Part shown: positions 1 to 5,738 of the stretch, piece by piece
Layout of the letters: each line of letters begins with the position of its first letter
Position numbering within the stretch: position 1 is the stretch's first letter
From: Candidatus Melainabacteria bacterium
Lineage (GTDB): Bacteria; Cyanobacteriota; Vampirovibrionia; Obscuribacterales; Obscuribacteraceae
DNA length: 6,112 nt
Reading direction: 5' to 3'
Assembly: GCA_003175915.1 (NCBI GenBank)
Contig: PSRH01000090.1
Coordinates: 1 to 6,112 of the forward strand
The notes under the pieces: generated by a model
What the model was told of the DNA's origin: nothing
The model's input: the letters and a program-made list of their open reading frames with translations, nothing else
Databases searched by the model: none
Program-made: the position numbers and the translations under genes

Positions 1-47
1 AAAACACCTGAGAAACCAGAAAAAATTGCCCGCTGCCCGCATGTTAA

Positions 48-60
48 ACTGAAGCTCAGT
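48..60. repeat. short perfect palindrome ACTGA-AGC-TCAGT upstream of the 308-aa gene
   Basis: Five bases are repeated inverted around a three-base centre (48-52 and 56-60), about 65 bp before the start codon of the 308-aa gene. It has operator-like geometry, but no convincing -35/-10 pair lies beside it and a single such palindrome is expected by chance every kilobase or so. The remainder of 1-125 shows nothing I can assign. Confidence 0.25.
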
Positions 61-125
61 CGGAGGGCCAGGCATTCTCGGGTATTGCTCCACAGGTGGA
101 AGTCTAGGACGTTGCAGGCAGTACG

Positions 126-1052
126 ATGAAACTCGCCAATCCTGTGCTGATCCTCATCCTGGCCCTAGTTTTCTTAGGCGTTCTCGCCCTGCAAGTTGTG
201 AGCGGCAGTCCGCGTACTGAAGCGTTAACATTCGTCGACGCCTTGCAAAGTGGCAATCTGCCTCGCGCCGTCGGACATTTTGATGCAAATACGTGCCGCT
301 GCTCAGCAAAAGGCGGCTGGGGTTCTTACCTCGTCTATCAATCAGGTCAGGAGCCGAACGTCGCCTTCCTAGTTGGTCGCAAGTTTCAAGTCGGTGAGCC
401 GAAGATCACCGCTTTAGACAAAAAGGGAAATAGTGGAGCTCTCTGGCTGCAAGCAGAAAGGGCTATCGTCGACCTTACCCTGGAGTTCGACCCCAAACAA
501 TACAGTCCCATGCTGCTACCAGTGCCACTTGCCTACGGAATGAACATGACTCTTGCCGAATTCAAAAAATTTATCGACGATCCAGGCAATGGAATGGGGC
601 GCGGTTTGAGTCTTAGATTGCGCAGGGGCCTGAAACCGGGCGATATTAAACCAGATCTGGATAATCTCGATGAAAAAACAAAAGCGCGCTTTTCTTTCAC
701 ACGCTTTTCCACATCGGATTATCAGCGCGGACCAGGCACGATAGATACCGATACAGCAGAAAGGTATCTGCGCATGGCGAGCTTGGCTCATCCAGGAAAA
801 TCAATCGTTCCAATGGATGCAGCTCGGGTATTGGACAGCAAAAATAATCCTGTACCGATTGAGACCTTGGAAAAGCAACTACCCAGGCTGAAATCGATTG
901 TTTTGAGCCTCGCTCTCAACCACAATGGACCGCTAAACAACTGGATGATCGCTCGCCTTGCTCTCTTGGACCCAGTCTTCACCGAGGAGAACGGTACCAA
1001 AGAAGTGGACCTGGCCAGAAACAAGAACCGAAGGCAACGCTACGAGCCCTGA
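126..1052 (+). CDS. membrane-anchored protein of unknown function, 308 aa
   Basis: I do not recognise this protein. It opens with a short basic start (MK) and one hydrophobic segment at about residues 5-25, which could be an uncleaved signal anchor. No lipobox cysteine follows it, so the rest should lie outside the cytoplasm. The stretch just after the anchor (about 30-55, TEALTFVDALQSGNLPRAV) resembles the first helix of NTF2-like or DUF4878-like extracytoplasmic domains, but this is a faint likeness and not a family assignment. A CxC pair (C57, C59) follows; these are the only cysteines. The C-terminus is rich in Arg and Lys. ATG 126 is the first possible start, because the frame is closed by a TAG at 105-107. 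The ribosome site is weak (GCAGG at 114-118). The gene converges on the protease gene with 12 bp between stops and no room for a terminator hairpin. Confidence 0.85.
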   Translation: MKLANPVLILILALVFLGVLALQVVSGSPRTEALTFVDALQSGNLPRAVGHFDANTCRCSAKGGWGSYLVYQSGQEPNVAFLVGRKFQVGEPKITALDKKGNSGALWLQAERAIVDLTLEFDPKQYSPMLLPVPLAYGMNMTLAEFKKFIDDPGNGMGRGLSLRLRRGLKPGDIKPDLDNLDEKTKARFSFTRFSTSDYQRGPGTIDTDTAERYLRMASLAHPGKSIVPMDAARVLDSKNNPVPIETLEKQLPRLKSIVLSLALNHNGPLNNWMIARLALLDPVFTEENGTKEVDLARNKNRRQRYEP

Positions 1053-1064
1053 GTATCGACACAA

Positions 1065-4000
1065 TCAATTTTCCTGTACGAGTGCCCTCTTCTTAAGGTG
1101 ATCCCTCCAGTAGACAACTAGCAGGTAGAGGCAAGGACTCAACATTGCCAAAATGAGAATGATTAGTTGCCCGGCCAAAAGGGGCAAGCCGTGGTCGATG
1201 ACCAGGAACAACCGCGACAAAAGTACGCTTTCAAAACCAATTAGAAAATAAGTGAGTGGATTGAAGCCAATCAGCCTGGCCGTGGCGAACCAGGCGAGGA
1301 GCAATTGAGCATAGCTCGCTAAAACATCGATCAAATAATCCTGCCAATAGCGATGGGAGGAATAGTTGATGCCGACCCAAACAAGTGTCAAAAGCATATA
1401 GACGTAGAAATTACGACAGTATCGACGATATAAGCTTGCCGCCAGTGTCACCATAAGTAGGGCATTGAAGCCAGCGATCAAAGCATCATAGGAAAAATCG
1501 AAGGAAGGGAAGGCAACGTTAACTACGGAGCACAAAGAAGAGGGAGCATCCAACGGTACATGCGGCGATATTTGCGCTTTGGCAAAACTCTGGGCGGACG
1601 TTATGAGAAGATGAACAGCCCCGGCTGTGGCAGTAACCAGTATGGCATCCAGCCATAGCTCTCGCCTCTCTCTCCTGTGCTCGGCGTCGCCTGGGCGAAA
1701 TAGAAATCGACCATAAGAAGCCAGATTGAAGTTGGGAGAGAGCATTTTCAGCCCCGCCAACGCGAAGGCCAGCCCAACAATGGAAAATGCAAACGTGGCA
1801 AAGTCGCTCTCAAAGAAGGAGACGACCGACCTTATGATATAGGAAGTCATCGGTGAGGTAGTGAAGTAAGATCTAAAAAATACAGGTAGATCGTTGAGAT
1901 CTTTGAGAACCAGCATAGCGATTAGTGCTATGGCGCAAGCCACCGTGTTTCTCCAGGTGATCTGTCCCGACTTGAGAACGGAAAATGCCCAGCGCAAAAC
2001 TGCGACAAAAACAATTAGATTGAGGGCGGTTCTTAAGTAGAGCAAAATCTCGTCTCTGACGCGTTTCTTATTTCTTTCGTTAAGCCAATTATCCGGCACG
2101 TCCCATCCGGAATCAAAACCGGAGACGGTATCGCCTATGATGCTTGTCGATATTTTGAAATCAGCGTCGCTGACTTTCAATTTCGGTACCTTGTAATAGA
2201 ACGTGTAGTCTGTTCGTCCCTTCCGTTGATTCTCAGTGACGTTGTCGAATTCATAAGGCCAGAATGCTGAGTGCGACGAAGCGAGATATTCCTCTGCTTT
2301 CTTTTTGGCCTGCTCAAATGACAGCCGAGCCCCAGGGGCATCCTCAGCTCTAACTACAGAGAAGGAGATCGGTTTACCGCTTTGATCCATAACCACTTCA
2401 TACTCTTCCGGATCAAGTTCTTTGAAGAACCGAGTTTTCCAGATATAGTGCTGTTTAGCAGGGCGGGCCAATTCCAGAGTCCTTTTCAGTTGCTCTTTCT
2501 CAAAGACATATTGCAGCTCATTGTCGTCTAAGTGATTGCTCAGCCAAACGACTGCCATCTTGTCTTTCTCAGTCACATTGTGAAGGACCAAACATTGCTT
2601 GGCTTTGTCCAGGGCCTGCGCCCGTGAAATGATTACATGCGCATCGCTGCCAATGCCCGGCTGTTTTCTTATAGGCGAGGCCAGCGCCAGGCTGCTCAAT
2701 GCCAGAATGCAGAGGAAAATTCGCAATTTTGGCGAGAGGCTAACGTATTCAAAGCGACCACCCTCCTCAGCAATTACGCCTGCTTCCAGATCGTCGTTCT
2801 TGTATGATAAAGGCACAGCCTCATTCGCGAGCGGCGATTCTTGAGCGGCACCCGCTTTGCCAATCTTATAAACGCTCCATAGAGCCAATAGCGCGAAGGG
2901 GACAACCGGCAAAAAGGCCGATGCCTTTAACCAGAAATCGCCGCTAGAAAAGAGGGGTTTCACGTCCAGGAAAGCATCAAAAAGGTAATGGGAAACGATG
3001 GAGGGTAAAATGCCGTACCGCCTCAATATCCAACCATGAAAAAGTCCGCCGATCGTCAACTCGACGCCGCGAGCGTAGGCTGGTTGTTGAGGATAGGTGC
3101 TATGCATGAATCCCCAAGCCGCCGCTTGAAACAAATTAGCAAACCAAAAATTCCTGGTGATTTTCTGAGCGACGCTGAGCGCCATCACTCTATACATCAA
3201 TTCTTCCGTGACCGAGGCACTGACGCCAATGGCCACCGCCGAAAAGCATGGAACAACGGTGCTCAATATCTGGTAGTTGTCTACGCCAAGTGGGCACCAG
3301 AATTGAAGCTTTTCCCCACCCAAATAGTAGAGAACCACCCAGCCGAGATCGATAGCGGTCAGCAAGTACGCTAGAAACAAGCAAAGGGCTAGGCTCTTGC
3401 TCCTTATCCCAGAAGCACTGAAAAAATTTTCCATGGCGATTTTCTGGGGATAGGTGGCGCGATAAATAGCTTCCGCAGCGCCAACAAGAAGTAGATTGTT
3501 GATGAATTGGGACAGTGTTCCACTCAAAGTCTGCAAAACAAACTGCAGTAAATAGCCGTAGTAAACCTCGTGCGTGTTGTAGTCATCTATTACCGAGGCA
3601 ATATCGTTGAATGATTCAATTGCGTTTACGGCCGTCAGGGCCAGGGCGATAAGCACCGAAAATCGCCAGCGAATTCGATTGGATGTTACCGCCCAAATGA
3701 AGACGAAAATAGAGAGATATTGAATAAGGGTGTAGAAGATTGTCGCAATTGACTCAAGCAAGTTGTTGTAAGACCGAATTGTGCTGAATTTGCGTTCCCA
3801 GGTCTCCGGCACGTACAGGAAATAACTGAATTGCGTGAGGAGATTGCCTGAGACAGTGGCCTGCACGCGCAGCCGGGCACCCTGAAAGTCTTGCTCGGTG
3901 TCTTCCCATGTAAAAGAATGATCGGTTCGGTGCAGCTGTGAATAAGACGAGCTTTTCACGATTTTATAGCCGCTCAAATTGATGCCGGCGCCAATTTCAA

Positions 4001-4496
4001 TAAACTGACGCGCCAGTGCTTCGGCTTCTTTCTTAGGCAATGAAGGTAAGGCGCGGTTGTTTTCAATCTCATGAACAAAGCCGTAGAGTTTGCCGCCCGG
4101 ACTCAACCAGGTTCTGAACTCTTCAAATTCATGCTCTTTACAAAATCTCGTTCGCCAGGACCAGATCGGCAACTGCTCCTTCATCAGCTGGTTGGCTTTC
4201 AAACTTCCTAGCTCGTACTCTAGAAACGTTTTGCCGTCATAATCCGGCGAAAATTGCGTGGAGCGGATCGGCCGCTGCTTCCGGTAACCTAACTCGTAAG
4301 CCCACTCATTGGAAATCTTAGTGATGGTTCGGCGAGAAAGTTTGAGGTCGATAGAAGCTGAGGGAAAAACCCTATGTTCGCAGGTAACATAAAGAGCGAT
4401 GCCGAGGAGAGCCGCTATAGCTAACCACCAAATGCGGTGATCTATTCGTCTTTCTCGAACTGACTGAACAACATCGTGCTGAAGATTGAATGTCAT
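1065..4496 (-). CDS. CPBP (Abi/CAAX-protease-like) intramembrane metalloprotease with internally duplicated module
   Basis: This 1143-residue protein with many membrane segments belongs to the CPBP family, whose members cleave or bind substrates within the membrane at a metal-type site of two glutamates and two histidines. The signature is complete once: EELMYR at 431-436 (EExxxR), WGFMH at 461-465 (usually FxxxH), and H503-Y-L-F-D507 (HxxxD/N). Layout: helix 22-38; extracytoplasmic domain about 40-235, partly PepSY-like; helices from about 248 through 543 with the catalytic site; a polar linker 545-590; then the same order again, with helix 591-607, soluble domain 610-805 and helices 816-1128. 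The copies are collinear: WRTRF 114-118/WKTRF 686-690, VPETW 229-233/VPDNW 800-804, and W277/W848 share an offset of 571-572. The second copy lacks all catalytic residues. Typical CPBP proteins are 200-350 residues, although I recall longer single-module relatives with this N-terminal domain. ATG 4496 is preceded directly by an in-frame TAG, so it is the earliest start; its ribosome site is weak (AGGT). The substrate is unknown. Confidence 0.9.
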   Translation of the reverse strand: MTFNLQHDVVQSVRERRIDHRIWWLAIAALLGIALYVTCEHRVFPSASIDLKLSRRTITKISNEWAYELGYRKQRPIRSTQFSPDYDGKTFLEYELGSLKANQLMKEQLPIWSWRTRFCKEHEFEEFRTWLSPGGKLYGFVHEIENNRALPSLPKKEAEALARQFIEIGAGINLSGYKIVKSSSYSQLHRTDHSFTWEDTEQDFQGARLRVQATVSGNLLTQFSYFLYVPETWERKFSTIRSYNNLLESIATIFYTLIQYLSIFVFIWAVTSNRIRWRFSVLIALALTAVNAIESFNDIASVIDDYNTHEVYYGYLLQFVLQTLSGTLSQFINNLLLVGAAEAIYRATYPQKIAMENFFSASGIRSKSLALCLFLAYLLTAIDLGWVVLYYLGGEKLQFWCPLGVDNYQILSTVVPCFSAVAIGVSASVTEELMYRVMALSVAQKITRNFWFANLFQAAAWGFMHSTYPQQPAYARGVELTIGGLFHGWILRRYGILPSIVSHYLFDAFLDVKPLFSSGDFWLKASAFLPVVPFALLALWSVYKIGKAGAAQESPLANEAVPLSYKNDDLEAGVIAEEGGRFEYVSLSPKLRIFLCILALSSLALASPIRKQPGIGSDAHVIISRAQALDKAKQCLVLHNVTEKDKMAVVWLSNHLDDNELQYVFEKEQLKRTLELARPAKQHYIWKTRFFKELDPEEYEVVMDQSGKPISFSVVRAEDAPGARLSFEQAKKKAEEYLASSHSAFWPYEFDNVTENQRKGRTDYTFYYKVPKLKVSDADFKISTSIIGDTVSGFDSGWDVPDNWLNERNKKRVRDEILLYLRTALNLIVFVAVLRWAFSVLKSGQITWRNTVACAIALIAMLVLKDLNDLPVFFRSYFTTSPMTSYIIRSVVSFFESDFATFAFSIVGLAFALAGLKMLSPNFNLASYGRFLFRPGDAEHRRERRELWLDAILVTATAGAVHLLITSAQSFAKAQISPHVPLDAPSSLCSVVNVAFPSFDFSYDALIAGFNALLMVTLAASLYRRYCRNFYVYMLLTLVWVGINYSSHRYWQDYLIDVLASYAQLLLAWFATARLIGFNPLTYFLIGFESVLLSRLFLVIDHGLPLLAGQLIILILAMLSPCLYLLVVYWRDHLKKRALVQEN

Positions 4497-4509
4497 CTAG
4501 ACCTGGGCA

Positions 4510-4530
4510 TTGACTCCAAAGGAGACTCAA
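4510..4530 (-). promoter_or_regulatory. hairpin in the leader of the protease mRNA
   Basis: Read on the minus strand this is TTGA, an unpaired GT, CTCC, a TTT loop, then GGAGTCAA, giving an eight-base-pair stem with a two-base bulge. It ends 13 bases before the ATG of the protease gene. The GGAG in the stem is a better Shine-Dalgarno core than the AGGT next to the real start, and it precedes an out-of-frame ATG at 4510. It could slow translation, but this is inference from pairing alone. Confidence 0.35.
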
Positions 4531-4683
4531 CATCTTGTTGGTCTTACGACCATTGTAGCCCTTCCTGTGCCGCCCTCCGACGACTTTCTGAGAGTTCTCT
4601 AGGATCAAGACAGGCAGAGGTTCCAGAGTCGCCGTAAAATCGCTCAAACCTGACGGGCTGGCGCTTTTGGAACATTCCATCCG

Positions 4684-4696
4684 GCCAAGTTTTGGC
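4684..4696. promoter_or_regulatory. possible operator: GCCAA-GTT-TTGGC palindrome at the -35 position
   Basis: A perfect 5-3-5 inverted repeat covers the place where a -35 hexamer would sit for the extended -10 element at 4704-4712. No good -35 sequence is present there. Extended -10 promoters often tolerate a missing -35, and a regulator bound here would block or help polymerase. The regulator is unknown, and the match could be chance. Confidence 0.3.
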
Positions 4697-4703
4697 TCAA
4701 TCG

Positions 4704-4712
4704 TGCTATATT
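4704..4712 (+). promoter_or_regulatory. extended -10 promoter candidate for the PaaA-like gene
   Basis: TGC followed by TATATT matches the extended -10 pattern (TG, one base, TATAAT) with one mismatch in the hexamer. Transcription would start near 4719, giving a leader of roughly 105-110 bases before the ATG at 4827. There is no recognisable -35. The call rests on this single element. Confidence 0.4.
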
Positions 4713-4742
4713 TATGGGCGAAAGGCTAGATATGTCCGCCTA

Positions 4743-4755
4743 AAGCACAATGCTT
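4743..4755. repeat. short palindrome AAGCA-CAA-TGCTT in the leader of the PaaA-like gene
   Basis: A perfect 5-3-5 inverted repeat lies about 25 bases after the predicted transcription start. It has the same spacing as the palindrome at 4684-4696 but a different sequence, so the two would not obviously bind the same protein. It may form a tiny hairpin or be chance. Confidence 0.2.
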
Positions 4756-4813
4756 AAGAGCAATACAGAACTAAGCCGTGACGCTGTTTTTATCAATTTC
4801 GCTCAAACGCTCT

Positions 4814-4819
4814 AAGGAG
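4814..4819 (+). promoter_or_regulatory. strong ribosome binding site of the PaaA-like gene
   Basis: AAGGAG lies seven bases before ATG 4827 and is a near-perfect match to the anti-Shine-Dalgarno sequence. It fixes the start of the PaaA-like gene and is clearly stronger than the sites of the two genes to the left, which suggests efficient translation. Confidence 0.85.
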
Positions 4820-4826
4820 AAGAAAC

Positions 4827-5573
4827 ATGCTGGTAGCGGACGAACGAGCCAAAGCCGAAGCCATGCTCAAGAAAATCCAGTCTGGCGAAAAGCTTGAATC
4901 CAAAGAAGAAATCACGAACGAATATCGTGAACACTTGCTTACCTTAATGATCGCCCAAGCGGACTCAGAGTTAGCGGGTGCATACGGTTATATTCCGTGG
5001 ATAGAAGGAGCACCAACTGTAGCAGAGAAATTGGCCATGGCTAACATCGTTAAGGATGAGTGCCGCCACGCCAAAGCCATGTACGACCTTCTGGAGCGAC
5101 TCGATATCGACACAGACAAGTTGATCTACGAAGACAAAATGAAACATCGCATGAAGGTCTTTTATGAGCCGATTAAAACCTGGCCGGATCTCGTCATGTT
5201 CAACTTTCTCATGGACCGGGCTGCCGGTCACCAATTAAGAGATGCCGCTGAATGCAGCTGGGGACCCTGGTCTCGAACGATGGTCCAGATCGAAAAGGAA
5301 GAGTGGATGCACGTCAAGCACGGGGAAACCTGGGTGAGAAAACTTTCGCAAGAGTCCGGTGAAAAACCCGCCGTGCAAAAGGCTCTTGATTTCTGGTTTC
5401 CGAAAGTCAACAAGGTGTTCGGAAAAAGCGGCACAGATACAAATAAGGTCTACCAAAAATTCAAGCTCAAGCAGCGTGACAACCACGATGTTCGCCTGGC
5501 CTGGTACAACGAAATGAAGCCGCTGCTTGAATCCTATGGCTTGACCGTACCCGGCATAGACGTAGTCGAATAG
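4827..5573 (+). CDS. PaaA-like di-iron oxygenase (phenylacetic acid catabolic protein family)
   Basis: This 248-residue, probably cytoplasmic protein has the ferritin-like four-helix di-iron fold of the PaaA/PaaC family. PaaA is the catalytic subunit of phenylacetyl-CoA 1,2-epoxidase. The metal ligands expected for PaaA can all be placed: E48, E78 and H81 in DECRH, D130 in FLMDRAA, and E159 and H162 in EEWMH. The stretches WGPWSRTMVQIEKEE and LDFWFPKVNKVFG match PaaA blocks as I recall them. PaaC has a similar length (248 in E. coli) but lacks these ligands, so this is the catalytic-type subunit. It is about 60 residues shorter than E. coli PaaA (309) and lacks its C-terminal extension. The protein ends cleanly with VPGIDVVE, so it is not an obvious truncation. 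It lies 165 bp upstream of a PaaK-like ligase on the same strand, which supports work on a CoA thioester. No PaaB, PaaC or PaaD gene is adjacent, so the true substrate is open. Confidence 0.88.
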   Translation: MLVADERAKAEAMLKKIQSGEKLESKEEITNEYREHLLTLMIAQADSELAGAYGYIPWIEGAPTVAEKLAMANIVKDECRHAKAMYDLLERLDIDTDKLIYEDKMKHRMKVFYEPIKTWPDLVMFNFLMDRAAGHQLRDAAECSWGPWSRTMVQIEKEEWMHVKHGETWVRKLSQESGEKPAVQKALDFWFPKVNKVFGKSGTDTNKVYQKFKLKQRDNHDVRLAWYNEMKPLLESYGLTVPGIDVVE

Positions 5574-5600
5574 GGCTAATCGACGCTGTTGGGGGGACGA

Positions 5601-5687
5601 GCTCAAAGCGAAGCGCGGCAAGCAGCCGTGCGCAGCGGAGCGTCTTTTCCGCGCGGAGGAGTTGAGGCTTGCCGAAGCGACGGAGCG
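5601..5687. repeat. GC-rich imperfect inverted repeat between the PaaA-like and ligase genes
   Basis: The outer arms CGGCAAGC (5616-5623) and GCTTGCCG (5667-5674) are perfect complements. Inside them a second stem pairs CGC-a-GCGGA (5631-5639) with TCCGCGCG (5648-5655) around an eight-base loop. The plus strand is purine-rich, with recurring GCGAAGCG (5608-5615), GCAGCGGAGCG (5632-5642) and CGACGGAGCG (5678-5687). No T-run follows, so it is not a typical intrinsic terminator. It may be a dispersed REP-like or MITE-like element, an mRNA-stabilising hairpin between cistrons, or a transcript attenuator. Confidence 0.55.
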
Positions 5688-5698
5688 CCTAAATTAGG
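5688..5698. repeat. palindrome CCTAA-A-TTAGG before the ligase gene
   Basis: A perfect 11-base palindrome directly abuts the GC-rich inverted repeat, 40 bp before the ligase start. A TATGAT hexamer (5700-5705) follows at once and resembles a -10 box, but no -35 is found 16-18 bases upstream. A local promoter with an operator is possible but weakly supported. Confidence 0.25.
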
Positions 5699-5728
5699 TT
5701 ATGATCTAGACCTGCAAGACCCGAGCTT

Positions 5729-5733
5729 AAGGA
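5729..5733 (+). promoter_or_regulatory. ribosome binding site selecting the GTG start of the ligase gene
   Basis: AAGGA stands five bases before GTG 5739. An in-frame TAA at 5736-5738 directly precedes the GTG, so no longer form is possible. The next candidate, an internal ATG at codon 14, has no comparable site. This decides the start in favour of GTG. Confidence 0.7.
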
Positions 5734-5738
5734 CTTAA

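Larger units (their letters stand above)
4497..4826. other. divergent intergenic region, 330 bp, no gene seen
   Basis: This region lies between the start of the protease gene (leftward) and the start of the PaaA-like gene (rightward), so it must carry promoters for both unless transcription comes from further away. I see a leader hairpin for the protease gene, an extended -10 element for the PaaA-like gene and two small palindromes, each listed separately. A minus-strand open frame crosses the left part but has no protein-like features. No convincing minus-strand promoter for the protease gene was found. Confidence 0.7.

Noticed and set aside
1..42. Possible minus-strand gene starting with ATG at 42 and running off the left edge
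   Set aside because: Only 14 codons are visible, with no ribosome site, so it cannot be told from chance.
3036..3374. Plus-strand open frame of 112 codons inside the protease gene
   Set aside because: It is antisense to the catalytic region, which is conserved on the other strand, so it is a shadow frame.
4372..4680. Minus-strand open frame of 102 codons across the start of the protease gene
   Set aside because: It overlaps the well-supported protease start in another frame, has no ribosome site I can see and its product has low-complexity, non-protein-like composition.
4827..5573. PaaC or BoxB assignment for the di-iron protein
   Set aside because: The length equals that of PaaC, but the intact ExxH ligand pairs and sequence blocks match PaaA; BoxB is much longer, near 470 residues.
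5235..5621. Minus-strand open frame of 128 codons opposite the PaaA-like gene
   Set aside because: It lies antisense to a gene with clear family motifs, and its product has no recognisable features.
5601..5687. Intrinsic terminator after the PaaA-like gene
   Set aside because: The stem is long and GC-rich, but no run of T follows on either strand, so a standard intrinsic terminator is not supported.
4495..5714. Repeated 11-mer ATCTAGACCTG at 4495-4505 and 5704-5714
   Set aside because: A few identical 11-mers are expected by chance in a window of this size, and the flanks do not match, so I do not treat it as an att site or direct repeat.
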